Shown here piece by piece: positions 28,383 through 38,008 of a DNA stretch of 64,000 bases (positions are counted from its first letter, which is position 1; each line of letters starts with the position of its first letter). The notes beneath the pieces are model-generated. The model was given only the letters and a program-made list of their open reading frames with translations. It was not told the DNA's origin and did not search any database. The stretch spans positions 2,577,032-2,641,031 of the forward strand of contig CAWBIU010000001.1 in assembly GCA_963789015.1 (NCBI GenBank), written 5' to 3'. The stretch is from JAOPZW01 sp963789015. Lineage in GTDB: Bacteria > Actinomycetota > Thermoleophilia > Solirubrobacterales > Solirubrobacteraceae. The translations under genes and the position numbers were made by a program.

Positions 28383-30111
28383 CTACCTGCTCGCCGCGAA
28401 GGCGTTCACGATGCCGTCGCCGTAGAACCCGTTGAAGTCGGGCGTCCCGACGCACGTGGCGTCGAGGCCCTCGCTCGCGGGTTCGGGGTAGACGAACGGC
28501 TCGGTCTCCGGGCACGGGACGTTCGTCGCCGTGCGCCGCATGATCTTCTCGACCTTGTCGGGGTCGAGCGTCAGGCCGCCGTGACGGCGGTCGCGCTTGC
28601 CATGCGCCGCGACGATGACCGCGGCCACGCCGGCGGCGTGGGGCGAGGCCATCGACGTGCCCTGGATCCACTGGTACAGGGCGCACGTGCCCTGGTAGCA
28701 GTCGCGCACCAGCGGGGTGATCCGGGTCGTCCCGTCGGGCCCGGCGTTGACCGGACACGTCGTCTGCCCGTTCGGGGCGCCGTTGGCGTCGACCTCACCG
28801 CACGCCTGCGCCACGTTCAGCGGGTAGGCGTTGAGGATCCGGTTCTGCGGCGCGTTGTACTGCGGCGTTCCGAAGAACTCGCGGCTGTCGCCGCCCGGCG
28901 CCGCGACGGTGATCTGCTCGGTGCCGTAGTTCGAGAAGAACGACTTGCGCGGATACGGCGAGACGGCCTCGTTGACCGGTCCGACCGACGAGACGGCGAT
29001 CACGCCATTGCCCTCGGTGGGCAGGTTGAGGCAGGTGCTGTTGTCGATCGTGCGCTCGTGCGCGGCGCCGTCCGGGAAGTCCGGGCTCGTCGTCGTCGAC
29101 GCCCGGGTTGCCGAGGTCCGACGACTCGTTGCCGGCCGCGCTGACGAGCGTGACGCCGCGGGCGCGGGCGTAGGCCAGCGCGCGCTGCGTGGCGGTGATG
29201 ATCGTCCGCTGCTCCTCCTGCTGCGCCGGCGTGTCGGCCGGGTTGGCGGTGCAGTTGTAGAGCCACGGATCGACGTAGTACGACATGTTCACCACGTCGA
29301 CGCCGTTGTCGCCGGCGTAGGTGAGCGCGTCGACCGTGGGCTGGAGCAGGAAGAAGCCCGAGTCCTGGCCGGCGCGGATGTTGACGAGCTCGACGCCCGG
29401 GGCCACGCCGCCGACGCCGATCCCGTTCAGGGCGGCGCCGATCGTGCCGGCCACGTGCGTGCCGTGGCCGTCGTCGTCGACGTCGGGCGGGTCGACGCAC
29501 GAGGGGACCTCGCACGGCCCGTCGTCGATGCCCGTCACCGGGTTGTCGACGGTGAAGTTGCGGCTCAGCGCGCGGTTGAAGTTCGGCGCGATGTCCGGAT
29601 GGCTGCCGTCGACGCCGGTGTCGAGGATGCCGACGCGGACCTGGTGCGTGCCCGGGGCCTTGGCGTAGGAGCCCGACGGCGTGGCGCCGATCATGGCCAT
29701 GTCCCACTGCAGGCCCGAGAGCTGATCGCCGCTCGGCGCGGCCGGCGGCCTCGGCGACTCGCGCTGCGAGGGCGCCTTCTCGATGCCCTGCCGGCGCTTC
29801 CTCTTCGCCGCCGGGTCACGCCCGATGACGCTGTTGCGGGCGGCGCCGACGACGGCCGCCTGGGCCCTGGCCCGGCGCGCGAAGCTCGCGCGCTTGGAGC
29901 GGACGGTGGCGACGCCGACCTTCCGGTTCAGATGGACGATCGTGCCGCCGGCGGCACGCACGGCCTTGCGGGCCTGCGTGGCGCTGGTGCCCTTCTTGAG
30001 GACGACGACGAACTCGCGCGAACGCTTCCCGGGCGCGGCCAGCGCGCTCGGGGCGATGCCCAGCGCGGCGGTCGTCGCGACCAGGAAGGCGCAGAGCACG
30101 TGCTTGCGCAT
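28383..30111 (-). pseudogene. Secreted subtilisin-like (S8) serine protease with an apparent frameshift
   Basis: The N-terminus is a signal peptide (AALGIAPSALAAPG). An inhibitor-I9-like propeptide follows ('FVVVLKKGTSATQARKAVRAAGG'), then the catalytic domain. Asp164 is in 'GILDTGVDGSHPD', His216 is in 'DGHGTHVAGTIG', and the nucleophile Ser is in 'GTSMASPHAAG', encoded near 28653-28655. Asp and His are in one frame and Ser in another. The shift lies in the GAC-repeat at about 29088-29098, where one base seems extra ('NPGVDDD' to 'SPDFPDG'). Without correction no active protease would be made. Total length corrected is about 575 residues. Sequencing error and real decay are both possible. 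Confidence 0.82.
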
Positions 30112-30233
30112 GCTTCCTCCCACGGATGCAGATATGTGATCGGCGGCGGGCGACCCCTGCGGTGACCCGCCGTCACTTGCCACGGAGCCTAGTGCGGTTC
30201 GTCGCCAGGTGTCGCGCGCCTGTGGTCCACTCG

Positions 30234-30974
30234 CTAGCGGAACAGATCTTCTGCGAGCGGGCGCACGAGCGCTCCCGCGCCAGGGCCGTCGTCGTCGCTG
30301 ACGTGTCGCTCCAGGCCGCGGACGACGACGGCGGGCTCGCGCGAGCCCTTGTCGCGCACGAGGTCGGCGGCGGCGGCGACCTCGTCGGCGACGGCGATCC
30401 ACGTCGCCCGCAGCTCGCGGCCGATGCTGTCGGCGCGCCCGCGCCAGTCGTCGAGCGCGGCCAGGCCCGCGATCCCGATCGCCACCTCGGACTGCCCGTG
30501 GCGCCAGGCCCGCCCGAACGAGTCGGTGACGACGACGGCCGGCCGGCCGGGCAGCGCCGCACGCAGGGCGCGCGCGCTCGCGTCGGGGTCGCGCGGCAGG
30601 CGCACCAGCGTGCCGTCCGCGCCCGCGTTGGAGGCGTCGACGCCGGCGTTGGCGCACACGAAGCCGTGCCGCGTGCGGCAGATGAGCACCCCGCGGCCCT
30701 CGCGGACGACCTCGACGGACTCGTCGAGGACGACCTGCACGTGGCGCGGATCGCGGCCGATGCGCGCGCCGATCTCGATCGCGCGCGCCGACGGGTCGAC
30801 CGAGCCGAGGCCGACGAGCGCGCCCTCGGCCTTGGAGACGACCTTGTGGGCGACGGCGACGACGTCGCCGGGCGCCGGCGGCTCGCCCTCGGCGCGGGCG
30901 AGCAGCGCGCCGAGGTCGTCGCCGGGGCGGACCTCGGGGATGCCCGTCAGGGGCCAGGCGCGCAGGCCGCTCAC
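30234..30974 (-). CDS. cofE: CofE, coenzyme F420-0:L-glutamate ligase (single-domain)
   Basis: A 246-residue F420 gamma-glutamyl ligase. Key blocks are 'VVAVAHKVVSKAEG', 'GFVCANAGVDASNAG', 'VVVTDSFGRAWRHGQSEVAIG' and 'DDWRGRADSIGREL'. It adds glutamate residues to F420-0 in a GTP-dependent reaction. Mycobacterial FbiB has this domain plus a C-terminal nitroreductase domain; here the protein stops after the ligase domain, as in archaeal CofE. The GTG at 30974 overlaps the cofC stop by 4 bases. Confidence 0.92.
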   Translation of the reverse strand: MSGLRAWPLTGIPEVRPGDDLGALLARAEGEPPAPGDVVAVAHKVVSKAEGALVGLGSVDPSARAIEIGARIGRDPRHVQVVLDESVEVVREGRGVLICRTRHGFVCANAGVDASNAGADGTLVRLPRDPDASARALRAALPGRPAVVVTDSFGRAWRHGQSEVAIGIAGLAALDDWRGRADSIGRELRATWIAVADEVAAAADLVRDKGSREPAVVVRGLERHVSDDDGPGAGALVRPLAEDLFR

Positions 30975-31630
30975 CGGCGGCTCAGGCGGGCGAGCATCCC
31001 GCGCGTGTACGCCGCGCCGCCCGTGCGCGCGTCGAGCGCCGCGCGCAGCACGGCGAGGTCGTCGGCGGTGTCGACGTCGAGCGTCAGCGACGGCGGCTCG
31101 GCGATCCGCCACTCGGCTCCGGCCGCCTCGGCGGCCGCCTCGTGGCGCGCGCGACTGCCCGGGCCGAAGCTCGGCGCGATCGCGCCCGGCGGCGTGAGGA
31201 CGAGCGCGTTCGTTCCCGTGCCGTGCCGGTCGGGGACGATCGTCACGCGCGCGTCGTCGTGCGGGTGGGCGATGAGCAGGTCATCGACCTCGGCGGGGTC
31301 GAGCGACGGGCAGTCGCCGGGCACGAGCAGCGCGCGCCGCGCGCCCTGCTCGACGGCCCACCGGACGCCGTGCGACGCCGCCGGGCTGTGGCCCGGCTCG
31401 TCCGGGTCGCGGATGACCTGCGCCCCGTGCGCGCGCGACAGCGCGTCGGCGCCCGACTCGGAGGTCACCACGACGACGCCGTCGACGCGTCGCGCGCGGC
31501 GCAGCGCGGTCAGCACGTCGGTGAGCATCGCCTCGGCCAGCGCACGCCGCGTGCCGGTCGGCAGCGCCTCGCCGAGGCGCTGCTTGGCGTCGTCGAAGCG
31601 CTTCACCGGCAGGACGGCGATCGTGCTCAC
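30971..31630 (-). CDS. cofC: CofC/FbiD, phosphoenolpyruvate or 2-phospholactate guanylyltransferase
   Basis: A 219-residue nucleotidyltransferase with 'AVLPVKRFDDAKQRLGEAL' at the N-terminus, the 'LLVPGDCPSLDPAEVDDLL' metal-binding region and 'IVPDRHGTGTNALVL' typical of CofC/FbiD. It makes the activated (lacto- or enolpyruvyl-)guanylyl donor for CofD. Actinobacterial enzymes studied use PEP. The GTG start overlaps the cofD stop by 4 bases. It is therefore translated as part of the npdG-cofD-cofC-cofE unit. Confidence 0.92.
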   Translation of the reverse strand: MSTIAVLPVKRFDDAKQRLGEALPTGTRRALAEAMLTDVLTALRRARRVDGVVVVTSESGADALSRAHGAQVIRDPDEPGHSPAASHGVRWAVEQGARRALLVPGDCPSLDPAEVDDLLIAHPHDDARVTIVPDRHGTGTNALVLTPPGAIAPSFGPGSRARHEAAAEAAGAEWRIAEPPSLTLDVDTADDLAVLRAALDARTGGAAYTRGMLARLSRR

Positions 31631-32541
31631 GCCGGCCCCAGCGAGTCGGCCAGATCGAGCGCGGCCGACGCCACGCGCCGCCGCGACGCGTCGTCCGACA
31701 TCAGCGTGTCGGTGACGACGTGCGCCAGTCCCTCGACCGCCTCGTCGGCGACCATCGCGTCGAGCAGCCCGCCGTAGGCGGCGGCGACGCCGGTCGCGCT
31801 CAGCGGGTACCCGAGCCACGTCATGAACGGCTCGGTCGGGCCCTTGACGATCGCCCCGCCGACGACGGGGGAGACCCCGACGACGGGCGCGGGCGCCGCG
31901 CGCAGCGCCTCGGCCATGCCGGGCACGGCGAGGATCGGGCGGATCGAGATGACGGGGTTGGACGGCCCGACGACGATCGCCCGCGCCGAGGCGATCGCCT
32001 CCAGCGCCGCGGCGGGCGGCGACGCGGCCTCGATCCCGCGGTACTCCACGCCGTCGACCGGCCCCGCGCCGCGCTCGCGGATCATGAACTCCTGGAAGTC
32101 GAACCACTCGCCACGCGCCAGCACGCGCGTGCGCACCGCGGCGTCGGCCATCGGCAGGACACGGGCGCGTACGCCCAGCGCGGCGCCGAGCTCGGCGAGC
32201 GCCTCGGTCAGGGTCGCGCCCGCGGCCATCCGCTCGGTGCGGCGCAGCCCGATGGCGAGGTCGCGGTCGCCGAGGTTGAACCACACGTCGACGCCGAGCT
32301 CGCGCAGCCCGTCCATGACCGCGAAGGTGTCGTCGCGCAGCCCCCAGCCGCGCTCGTCGATGCGGTCGGCCAGCCAGAAGGTGACGAGGTCGGGGTCGGG
32401 GGAGACGTAGGCGCCGTGGATCTCGATGTCGTCGCCGGTGTTGGCGATGACCACGAGGTCCTCGCCGGCGACGTCGAGCATCCCGCGCGCGAGCTTGGCC
32501 CCGCCCGTTCCCCCGGCCAGGACGACGACCGGGGCGCCCAT
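31627..32541 (-). CDS. cofD: CofD/FbiA, (2-phospho-lactate or enolpyruvyl) transferase making F420-0
   Basis: A 304-residue CofD. The N-terminal motif 'VVLAGGTGGAKLARG' binds the nucleotide donor. It is followed by 'VIANTGDDIEIHGAYVSPDPDLV', 'NLGDRDLAIG' and 'VGPSNPVISIRPIL', all family signatures. It joins FO to the phospho-three-carbon donor to give F420-0 or dehydro-F420-0. The start ATG overlaps the npdG stop by one base. Confidence 0.94.
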   Translation of the reverse strand: MGAPVVVLAGGTGGAKLARGMLDVAGEDLVVIANTGDDIEIHGAYVSPDPDLVTFWLADRIDERGWGLRDDTFAVMDGLRELGVDVWFNLGDRDLAIGLRRTERMAAGATLTEALAELGAALGVRARVLPMADAAVRTRVLARGEWFDFQEFMIRERGAGPVDGVEYRGIEAASPPAAALEAIASARAIVVGPSNPVISIRPILAVPGMAEALRAAPAPVVGVSPVVGGAIVKGPTEPFMTWLGYPLSATGVAAAYGGLLDAMVADEAVEGLAHVVTDTLMSDDASRRRVASAALDLADSLGPA

Positions 32542-33206
32542 CAGAGCCCCGTGATCCTGACCCCGGCGCGGACCTTGTGGCGCACGTTGATCGAGATCAG
32601 CAGCGGTGTCAGGCTCTCGGTGTAGCGCGCCATCTCGAGGCGACCGCAGTCGACCGCGCGCAGCCCGTCGATGCGCTCCACGAGCTCGATGACCGTCGCC
32701 TTGTCGGCCCGGCGGTCGCCGCACACGAGGATGTCCTCGTCGAGCTCGTGGTCGAGGTCGCGCAGCAGCGCGGCGCTGATCGTGTGCAGCGCGCTGACCA
32801 CGCGGACGCCGTCGGGGACCATCTCGGCCGCCTGCTGGGCGGCCGAGCCCTGCCACACGCCGAGCGTGCGCGTCGCCTTGCCGCCGATCGCGGCGGCGAG
32901 CGGGACGGTCGCGTCGACGACGATCTGGCCCTCGCGCAGCGAGCCCTCGAGGTTGTTCAGCGTCTCGGCCTGGCTGCGGAACGGCACGGACAGCACGACG
33001 ACCTCGGCGCGCGTCGCCGCCTCGGCGTTCGCGGCCGCGTCGAATGAGCCGCCGGGCACCGACTCGCGCGCCTTCCCCGCCGCCTCGGCGGCGCGGTCCG
33101 CGTCGCGCGAGCCGATCACGACGGGCACGCCGGCGCGTCCGAGGCGCACCGCGAGCCCGAATCCGAGCGCGCCCGTGGCGCCGATGATGGTGACCGGGGC
33201 CGGCAC
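32541..33206 (-). CDS. npdG: NpdG, F420-dependent NADP oxidoreductase
   Basis: A 221-residue protein. The N-terminal Rossmann motif 'TIIGATGALGFGLAVRLGRAG' and the 'IGSRDADRA' basic strand indicate NADP(H) binding. 'VVLSVPFRSQAETL' and the C-terminal 'ARYTESLTPLLISIN' region match NpdG/Fno. It transfers hydride between NADP(H) and F420, filling the reduced F420 pool. It is the first gene of the F420 operon, from a GTG at 33206. The divergent thioesterase starts 38 bases away. Confidence 0.92.
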   Translation of the reverse strand: MPAPVTIIGATGALGFGLAVRLGRAGVPVVIGSRDADRAAEAAGKARESVPGGSFDAAANAEAATRAEVVVLSVPFRSQAETLNNLEGSLREGQIVVDATVPLAAAIGGKATRTLGVWQGSAAQQAAEMVPDGVRVVSALHTISAALLRDLDHELDEDILVCGDRRADKATVIELVERIDGLRAVDCGRLEMARYTESLTPLLISINVRHKVRAGVRITGL

Positions 33207-33243
33207 GGGCGGCGAGTATATGAGGCGTCTATCGTCTGCCCGC

Positions 33244-33588
33244 GTGAACGAGCGCCACGAGCAGGACTTCACCGTCGAGGGCGAGCTGCTGACCGACGTC
33301 GCGGGCTCGCTGCAGACGCGGATCCTGTCCACGCCGGGCCTGATCCTGATGATGGAGCGCACGTGCGCGGCGCTCGCCGCCGCGCACCTCGCCGACGGGG
33401 AGGTGACCGTCGGCTTCGAGGTCTGCATCAAGCACGTCGGCTCGGCCCCCGAGGGCGCGCAATGCACGTCGCGCGCGACGCTGCGCGAGATCGCCGACGA
33501 GCGCAAGTTCCGCTTCGACGTCGAGGTCCTCGAGGGCGAGCGCACGATCGGCGTGGGCACCCACGAGCGGCGCGCGATCCAGCCGTGA
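33244..33588 (+). CDS. Hotdog-fold thioesterase, FlK-like
   Basis: A 114-residue hotdog protein ('STPGLILMMERTCAALAAAHL', 'VGFEVCIKHVGSAPEG', 'GVGTHERRAI') that matches the fluoroacetyl-CoA thioesterase-like group. It would hydrolyse an acyl-CoA thioester, though the natural substrate is unknown. GTG start. Its stop overlaps the next gene, HMG-CoA lyase, so a shared acyl-CoA catabolic role is plausible. Confidence 0.85.
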   Translation: MNERHEQDFTVEGELLTDVAGSLQTRILSTPGLILMMERTCAALAAAHLADGEVTVGFEVCIKHVGSAPEGAQCTSRATLREIADERKFRFDVEVLEGERTIGVGTHERRAIQP

Positions 33589-34520
33589 CGACGCTCCCGT
33601 TCGCCGTCCGCATCCGCGAGGTCGGTCCGCGCGACGGCTTCCAGAACGAGCCCGAGGTCATCCCGACGGCCGAGAAGGTGCGCCTCATCGACCTGCTCGC
33701 GCGCACCGGCGTCAAGCGCCTGGAGGCGACGAGCTTCGTGCGCGCCGACGTCATCCCGCAGCTCGCCGACGCCGGCGAGGTGCTCGAGTCGATCGACGTG
33801 CCCGACGACGTCAGCGTCGGCGTGCTCGTGCCCAACGAGCGCGGGCTGGACGACGCGCTGGCCCATCGCGCGCGCTTCCACGAGGTCAACGTCTTCCTGA
33901 GCGCGAGCGAGACCCACAACCGCCGCAACGTCAACCGCTCGATCACCGAGTCGCTCGAGGGCCTGCAGCCCGTGCTCGCCCGCGCCCGCGCCGACGGACT
34001 GCGCTGCGAGGCGGTCATCTCGGTCGCCTTCGGCTGCCCCTACGAGGGCCCCGTTCCGCCCGGCCGCGTGTTCGCGATCGCCGAGCGCCTGGTCGCCGCC
34101 GGCGCGCAGGAGATCGGCTTCGGCGACACGACGGGGATGGCCAACCCGGTGCAGGTTCGCGCCTTCTTCGAGGACGCGCGGATCGCGCTCGGGCGCGGCG
34201 TCGAGCTGACCGCGCACTTCCACAACACCCGCGGCCAGGGCCTGGCCAACGTGCTCGCGGCGATGGAGTCCGGCTGCGACTCGTTCGAGTCGAGCTTCGG
34301 CGAGCTCGGCGGCTGCCCCGTGCCTCCGGGCGCGACCGGCAACATCGCCACCGAGGACCTCGTCTCCATGCTCCACGAGATGGGGATCGAGACGGGCATC
34401 GATCTCGACGCCGTCATCGCCGCCGCCCGCGCGGCGCGCGACGTCCTCGGCCGCCCGCTGGGCAGCCACACGCTCGTCGCCGGCCCCGTGGACTGGAAGG
34501 GGGCGGCGGGCTCGGACTAG
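33585..34520 (+). CDS. Hydroxymethylglutaryl-CoA lyase family protein
   Basis: A 311-residue DRE-TIM lyase. It shows 'REVGPRDGFQNEP' (metal and catalytic Arg-Asp), 'KRLEATSFV', 'ETHNRRNVNRS' and the signature 'FGELGGCPVPPGATGNIATEDL' with the catalytic cysteine. It cleaves HMG-CoA to acetoacetate and acetyl-CoA in leucine breakdown. Acetoacetyl-CoA synthetase, which would reactivate the acetoacetate, is 4 kb downstream. The TAG stop shares CTAG with the converging HPt gene. Confidence 0.92.
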   Translation: MTTLPFAVRIREVGPRDGFQNEPEVIPTAEKVRLIDLLARTGVKRLEATSFVRADVIPQLADAGEVLESIDVPDDVSVGVLVPNERGLDDALAHRARFHEVNVFLSASETHNRRNVNRSITESLEGLQPVLARARADGLRCEAVISVAFGCPYEGPVPPGRVFAIAERLVAAGAQEIGFGDTTGMANPVQVRAFFEDARIALGRGVELTAHFHNTRGQGLANVLAAMESGCDSFESSFGELGGCPVPPGATGNIATEDLVSMLHEMGIETGIDLDAVIAAARAARDVLGRPLGSHTLVAGPVDWKGAAGSD

Positions 34521-34837
34521 GGCCCGGCCTCGGCGATCCGGCGCAGGGCCGCGACATGCTCGGCCAGCGCCGGCGCGTCGGTCGCCGACGCGCCGTTCTC
34601 CAGGCTCAGCTCGACCGTCCGAGCGTGCTCGCTGCCCTCGGGCATGCCGAAGGTCCCGAGAGCGCCGGTGAGCTTGTGCGCTTCGTGGCGCGCGTGCTCG
34701 GCCAGGTCGGGCTCGAGCGCGCCGTCGGCGAGGGCGGCGATCGCCTCCTCGAGCGTCTCGATGCGCCCGATCGTGCGCGCCCTGGCGTCGAGCCAGAGGG
34801 CGGCGATCGCGGCCTGCAGGTCGTCAGCGGGTGCCAT
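34517..34837 (-). CDS. Histidine-containing phosphotransfer (HPt) protein
   Basis: A 106-residue all-helical protein with the HPt motif 'HEAHKLTGALGTFGM', His54 being the probable phosphorylated residue. It would pass phosphate between a kinase or receiver and another receiver. It is divergent from the CheR-like gene (39 bases between starts), placing it with the sensor kinase and receiver just beyond. Confidence 0.85.
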   Translation of the reverse strand: MAPADDLQAAIAALWLDARARTIGRIETLEEAIAALADGALEPDLAEHARHEAHKLTGALGTFGMPEGSEHARTVELSLENGASATDAPALAEHVAALRRIAEAGP

Positions 34838-34876
34838 CTCGTCCTCGAACGTCCGGAATGTACGCTCCGCGGGCCC

Positions 34877-35621
34877 ATGCTTCGCCCAGTTGGACTCGTT
34901 TCCGAACGCTGGGAGGCGGCCGGCGTCGCCGGGCTGGCGGCGGCGAGCGGACTCCCCCTGCACGTCTTCCGCGGCGAGCACGTGCGCGAGCGCATCCGCC
35001 GCGCCCTCCTCGCCGAGGACGTCGACGACGCCGCCGCGCTCGCGCAGCGCCTGCGCCACGACGATCGCGCGCGGGCACGGTTCCGGCGCAGCGTGGCCGT
35101 CTCGCACTCGGGCTACTTCCGCGATCCGGACCAGTTCGAGGCGCTCGAGCTGCGCGTCCTGCCGCGCCTGCTCGAGCGTCGCGAGACGCTGCGGGTGTGG
35201 TCGGCCGGCTGCGCCAACGGGCTCGAGCTGTGGTCGCTGGCCGTCGTCCTGGACCGGCTCGGCGCGCTGGACCGGGCCGAGCTGCTCGGCTCGGACCTGC
35301 TCGAGGAGAACCTCGCGGTGGCGCGCGCCGGCGTCCCCGACGTCGTCGAGCTCAGCCCGGTCGCTGCGCGGGCGGCGTCCGCGCTGGGAGCGCCACGACC
35401 TCGCCGGCGAGCCGGCCCCCGGCGGCGCCTGGGACCTCATCCTGTGCCGCAACGTGGCCATCTACCTCGAGCCGGCCGCCAAGGCGCGGATGCACCGCAC
35501 GCTCGCCGGCGCGCTGTCGCCGGGCGGCGTCGTCGTGCTCGGCCGCTCCGAGCGCCTGGTCCGGCCGGATGTCCACGGGCTGCGGCGCATCGAGCCGCAC
35601 GTCTACGAACGAGTGCGATGA
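34877..35621 (+). pseudogene. CheR-like methyltransferase with an apparent frameshift
   Basis: The chain shows a CheR N-domain and a SAM-binding core: 'VSHSGYFRDPDQFEAL', 'LRVWSAGCANGLELWSLAVVL', 'LLGSDLLEENLAVARAGV', then 'WDLILCRNVAIYLEPAAKARM' and 'GGVVVLGRSERL'. The first half is in one frame and the second in the next, with the change near 35375-35382, where one base seems extra. Corrected length is about 247 residues, normal for CheR. CheR proteins methylate glutamates on chemoreceptors, but no receptor or motility gene is nearby. The end overlaps the kinase start (ATGA). Confidence 0.82.
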
Positions 35622-38008
35622 AGGAGTCGCGCCTGTCCGGGAGCCTCGTGGGCCAGGTCCTGGCCGTGGGCGTCGCGCTCGGGGTCTGCGCCGCACTCGC
35701 CTTCGCCCTGCTCGTCGGCGCGATCCGCTCGCTCGACCGGGCCAACGAGCAGACCGCGCGCGCGCTCAACGCGGTGCGCGCGGTCTCCGACCTCGAGCGG
35801 CGCGTGATCGACGCCGAGACCGGGCAGCGCGGCTTCGTCATCACCGGCCAGCGCGCGTTCCTCGCACCCACCAACGCGGCGCGGGCCGCCATCCCGGAGC
35901 GCAAGCGCGCGGTGGCCGCGCTCCTCGACGAGCCCAGCCAGCAGGCCGTCTTCGAGGGTCTCTCGCGCCAGATCGACGCCTACTTCCAGGCGTGGATCGC
36001 GCCCACGATCCGGATCGCCGAGCGCTCGCGGGCCGAGGCGCGGCGCCTGGTCGCGACCGGCGAGGGCAGGAACCGCGTCGATGACATGCGCCGCGAGTTC
36101 GACGCGATCCGCTCCGGGCTGCGCGCCGAGGCCGACCGACGCCAGGCGAGCGTCGGCGATCGCGTGCGGTCCGCCGTCCTGATCGCGAGTGGCGGCGTCG
36201 CCCTCTCGGTGCTCCTGTTCGCCGCGTACGGCGCGTTCGTGGCGCGGTCGGTCGTCTTCCCGGTGCGGCGCGTGGCCGACACGGCGCGGCGTCTGGCCGG
36301 CGGCGATCGCGGGGCGCGCGTGCTCGCCGCCGACGCCACGCGCGGCGAGATCGGCGAGATGGCGCGCTCGTTCAACACGATGGCCGACACGCTCGAGCAG
36401 GGCCACGACGAGCTCGAGGCCCAGGGCCTCGAGCTCGCCCACTACGCCGAGGAGCTCGAGGCCCAGCGCACGGAGCTCGAGCACACGGTCGCCGCGCTCG
36501 AGGCCGAGAAGATGCGCATCGAGATGATCAGCGCGTTCGGCGAGGCGGTCACGCAGGAGACGCGCTTCGCCCCGCTGGCGCACCTGATCCTCAACGGCGT
36601 GGCCGACGCCGCGCGCTGCGACGCCGGCGTGCTCTACGTGCGCGACGCGCGCCGCGGCGGCGACCTCGCGCTCGCCACCGTGCGCGGCGTGGACCGCGCG
36701 CAGCTGCCCGACATCCTGCTGCCCGGGGACGGCCTCGCCGGTCGCGCCGCCGTCGAGGCGCGCCCGGTCACCGGCGAGCGCTCGGCCGATGCCCCGCGGA
36801 TCGGCACGGTCAGCGGACCCGCGGCGATCGCCCACGAGGTCCACGTGCCGCTGCTGCAGGGCGGCGAGGTGTTCGGCGTGATCAGCCTCGGCCGGGTCAG
36901 CGATGTGGCCTTCGACCACGGAGACGTGGTGCTCATCGCCCATCTCACGGACCAGTCCGGCGTCGCCCTGTCGAAGGCCGTCGTCCTGCGCGAGCTGCGC
37001 CGCCGCGAGACGATCACACGCGCAGTGCTCGACGCCGCGCCCGATCCGATCGCCCTGATCGACGACCAGGGACACGCCGTCGTGGCCAATGAGCCGATGC
37101 GCCAGTACCTGCCGCTGCTCCGCGAGCTCGAGCTCCCGGAGGTGGGCGACGACATCGTCCGCGACGAGATCCAGGACCCCCAGCGCGGCCACCTGTTCAC
37201 GCGCTACGTCGCGCGCCTGGAGGACGGCGAGGTCGGCCTGCACGGCCGCATGGTGGTGCTGCGCGACGTGACCTCCGAGCGCGAGGCCGAGCGCGTCAAG
37301 GAGGAGTTCTTCGCGCTCGTCTCGCACGAGCTGCGCACGCCGCTGACCTCGATCATCGGCTACCTCGAGCTGCTCCGCGAGGACGCCTCCGGGCCCGACG
37401 GGCAGGACCCCGCGGCCAGCCAGCGGGCGCAGTTCCTCGCCGTCGTCGACCGCAACGCGCGCCGCCTGCTGCGGCTCGTCGGCGACCTGCTCTTCGTCGC
37501 CCAGGTCGAGGCGGGCAAGCTCAGCCTCGAGGAGGGCGAGGTCGACCTCGAGGCGGTCGCGCGCGAGAGCGTCGAGGCGGCCGGCCCGCGCGCCGCGCGC
37601 GGCGGCGTCGAGCTCGCCCTCGAGGCCGACCACATCGGCGTCTGGCGCGGCGACCGCGACCGCCTCGCCCAGGCGCTCGACAACCTCGTCTCCAACGCGA
37701 TCAAGTTCACGCCGGACGGCGGGCGCGTCACCGTTCGCCTGCACCGGACCGATGAGCGCGCGGTCATCGAGGTCGAGGACACCGGCATCGGCATCTCATC
37801 GGACGACATGCGCCGCCTGTTCGAGCGCTTCTTCCGCACCCGCCGCGCCACGAGCGCGGCGATACCGGGCGTCGGCCTCGGGCTCACCATCGCCCAGGCC
37901 ATCGTCCACGGACACGAAGGAGAGATCTCCGTGAACAGCCAGGAGGGCAAGGGCACGACCTTCCGCATCCAGCTCCCGCTGCGGGCGCCGTCGAGGGTGC
38001 CGGCATGA
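35618..38008 (+). CDS. Membrane sensor histidine kinase (CHASE3-HAMP-GAF-PAS-HisKA-HATPase)
   Basis: A 796-residue kinase. A membrane helix (about 11-35) and a second (about 187-209) flank an extracellular CHASE3-like helical domain ('VIDAETGQRGFVITGQRAFL'). HAMP, then a long Glu-rich coiled coil, then a GAF domain (about 305-455) and a short PAS-like segment follow. The HisKA box is 'FFALVSHELRTPLTS' with phospho-acceptor His570. The ATPase domain has the N box 'LDNLVSNAIKFTPDGG', G1 'EDTGIGIS' and G2 'GVGLGLTIA'. It overlaps the cheR-like gene upstream and the receiver downstream. Confidence 0.93.
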   Translation: MKESRLSGSLVGQVLAVGVALGVCAALAFALLVGAIRSLDRANEQTARALNAVRAVSDLERRVIDAETGQRGFVITGQRAFLAPTNAARAAIPERKRAVAALLDEPSQQAVFEGLSRQIDAYFQAWIAPTIRIAERSRAEARRLVATGEGRNRVDDMRREFDAIRSGLRAEADRRQASVGDRVRSAVLIASGGVALSVLLFAAYGAFVARSVVFPVRRVADTARRLAGGDRGARVLAADATRGEIGEMARSFNTMADTLEQGHDELEAQGLELAHYAEELEAQRTELEHTVAALEAEKMRIEMISAFGEAVTQETRFAPLAHLILNGVADAARCDAGVLYVRDARRGGDLALATVRGVDRAQLPDILLPGDGLAGRAAVEARPVTGERSADAPRIGTVSGPAAIAHEVHVPLLQGGEVFGVISLGRVSDVAFDHGDVVLIAHLTDQSGVALSKAVVLRELRRRETITRAVLDAAPDPIALIDDQGHAVVANEPMRQYLPLLRELELPEVGDDIVRDEIQDPQRGHLFTRYVARLEDGEVGLHGRMVVLRDVTSEREAERVKEEFFALVSHELRTPLTSIIGYLELLREDASGPDGQDPAASQRAQFLAVVDRNARRLLRLVGDLLFVAQVEAGKLSLEEGEVDLEAVARESVEAAGPRAARGGVELALEADHIGVWRGDRDRLAQALDNLVSNAIKFTPDGGRVTVRLHRTDERAVIEVEDTGIGISSDDMRRLFERFFRTRRATSAAIPGVGLGLTIAQAIVHGHEGEISVNSQEGKGTTFRIQLPLRAPSRVPA

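Noticed and set aside
35603..37744. 713-codon minus-strand frame opposite the sensor kinase
   Set aside because: Antisense to well-defined HAMP, GAF and HisKA domains; no independent support.
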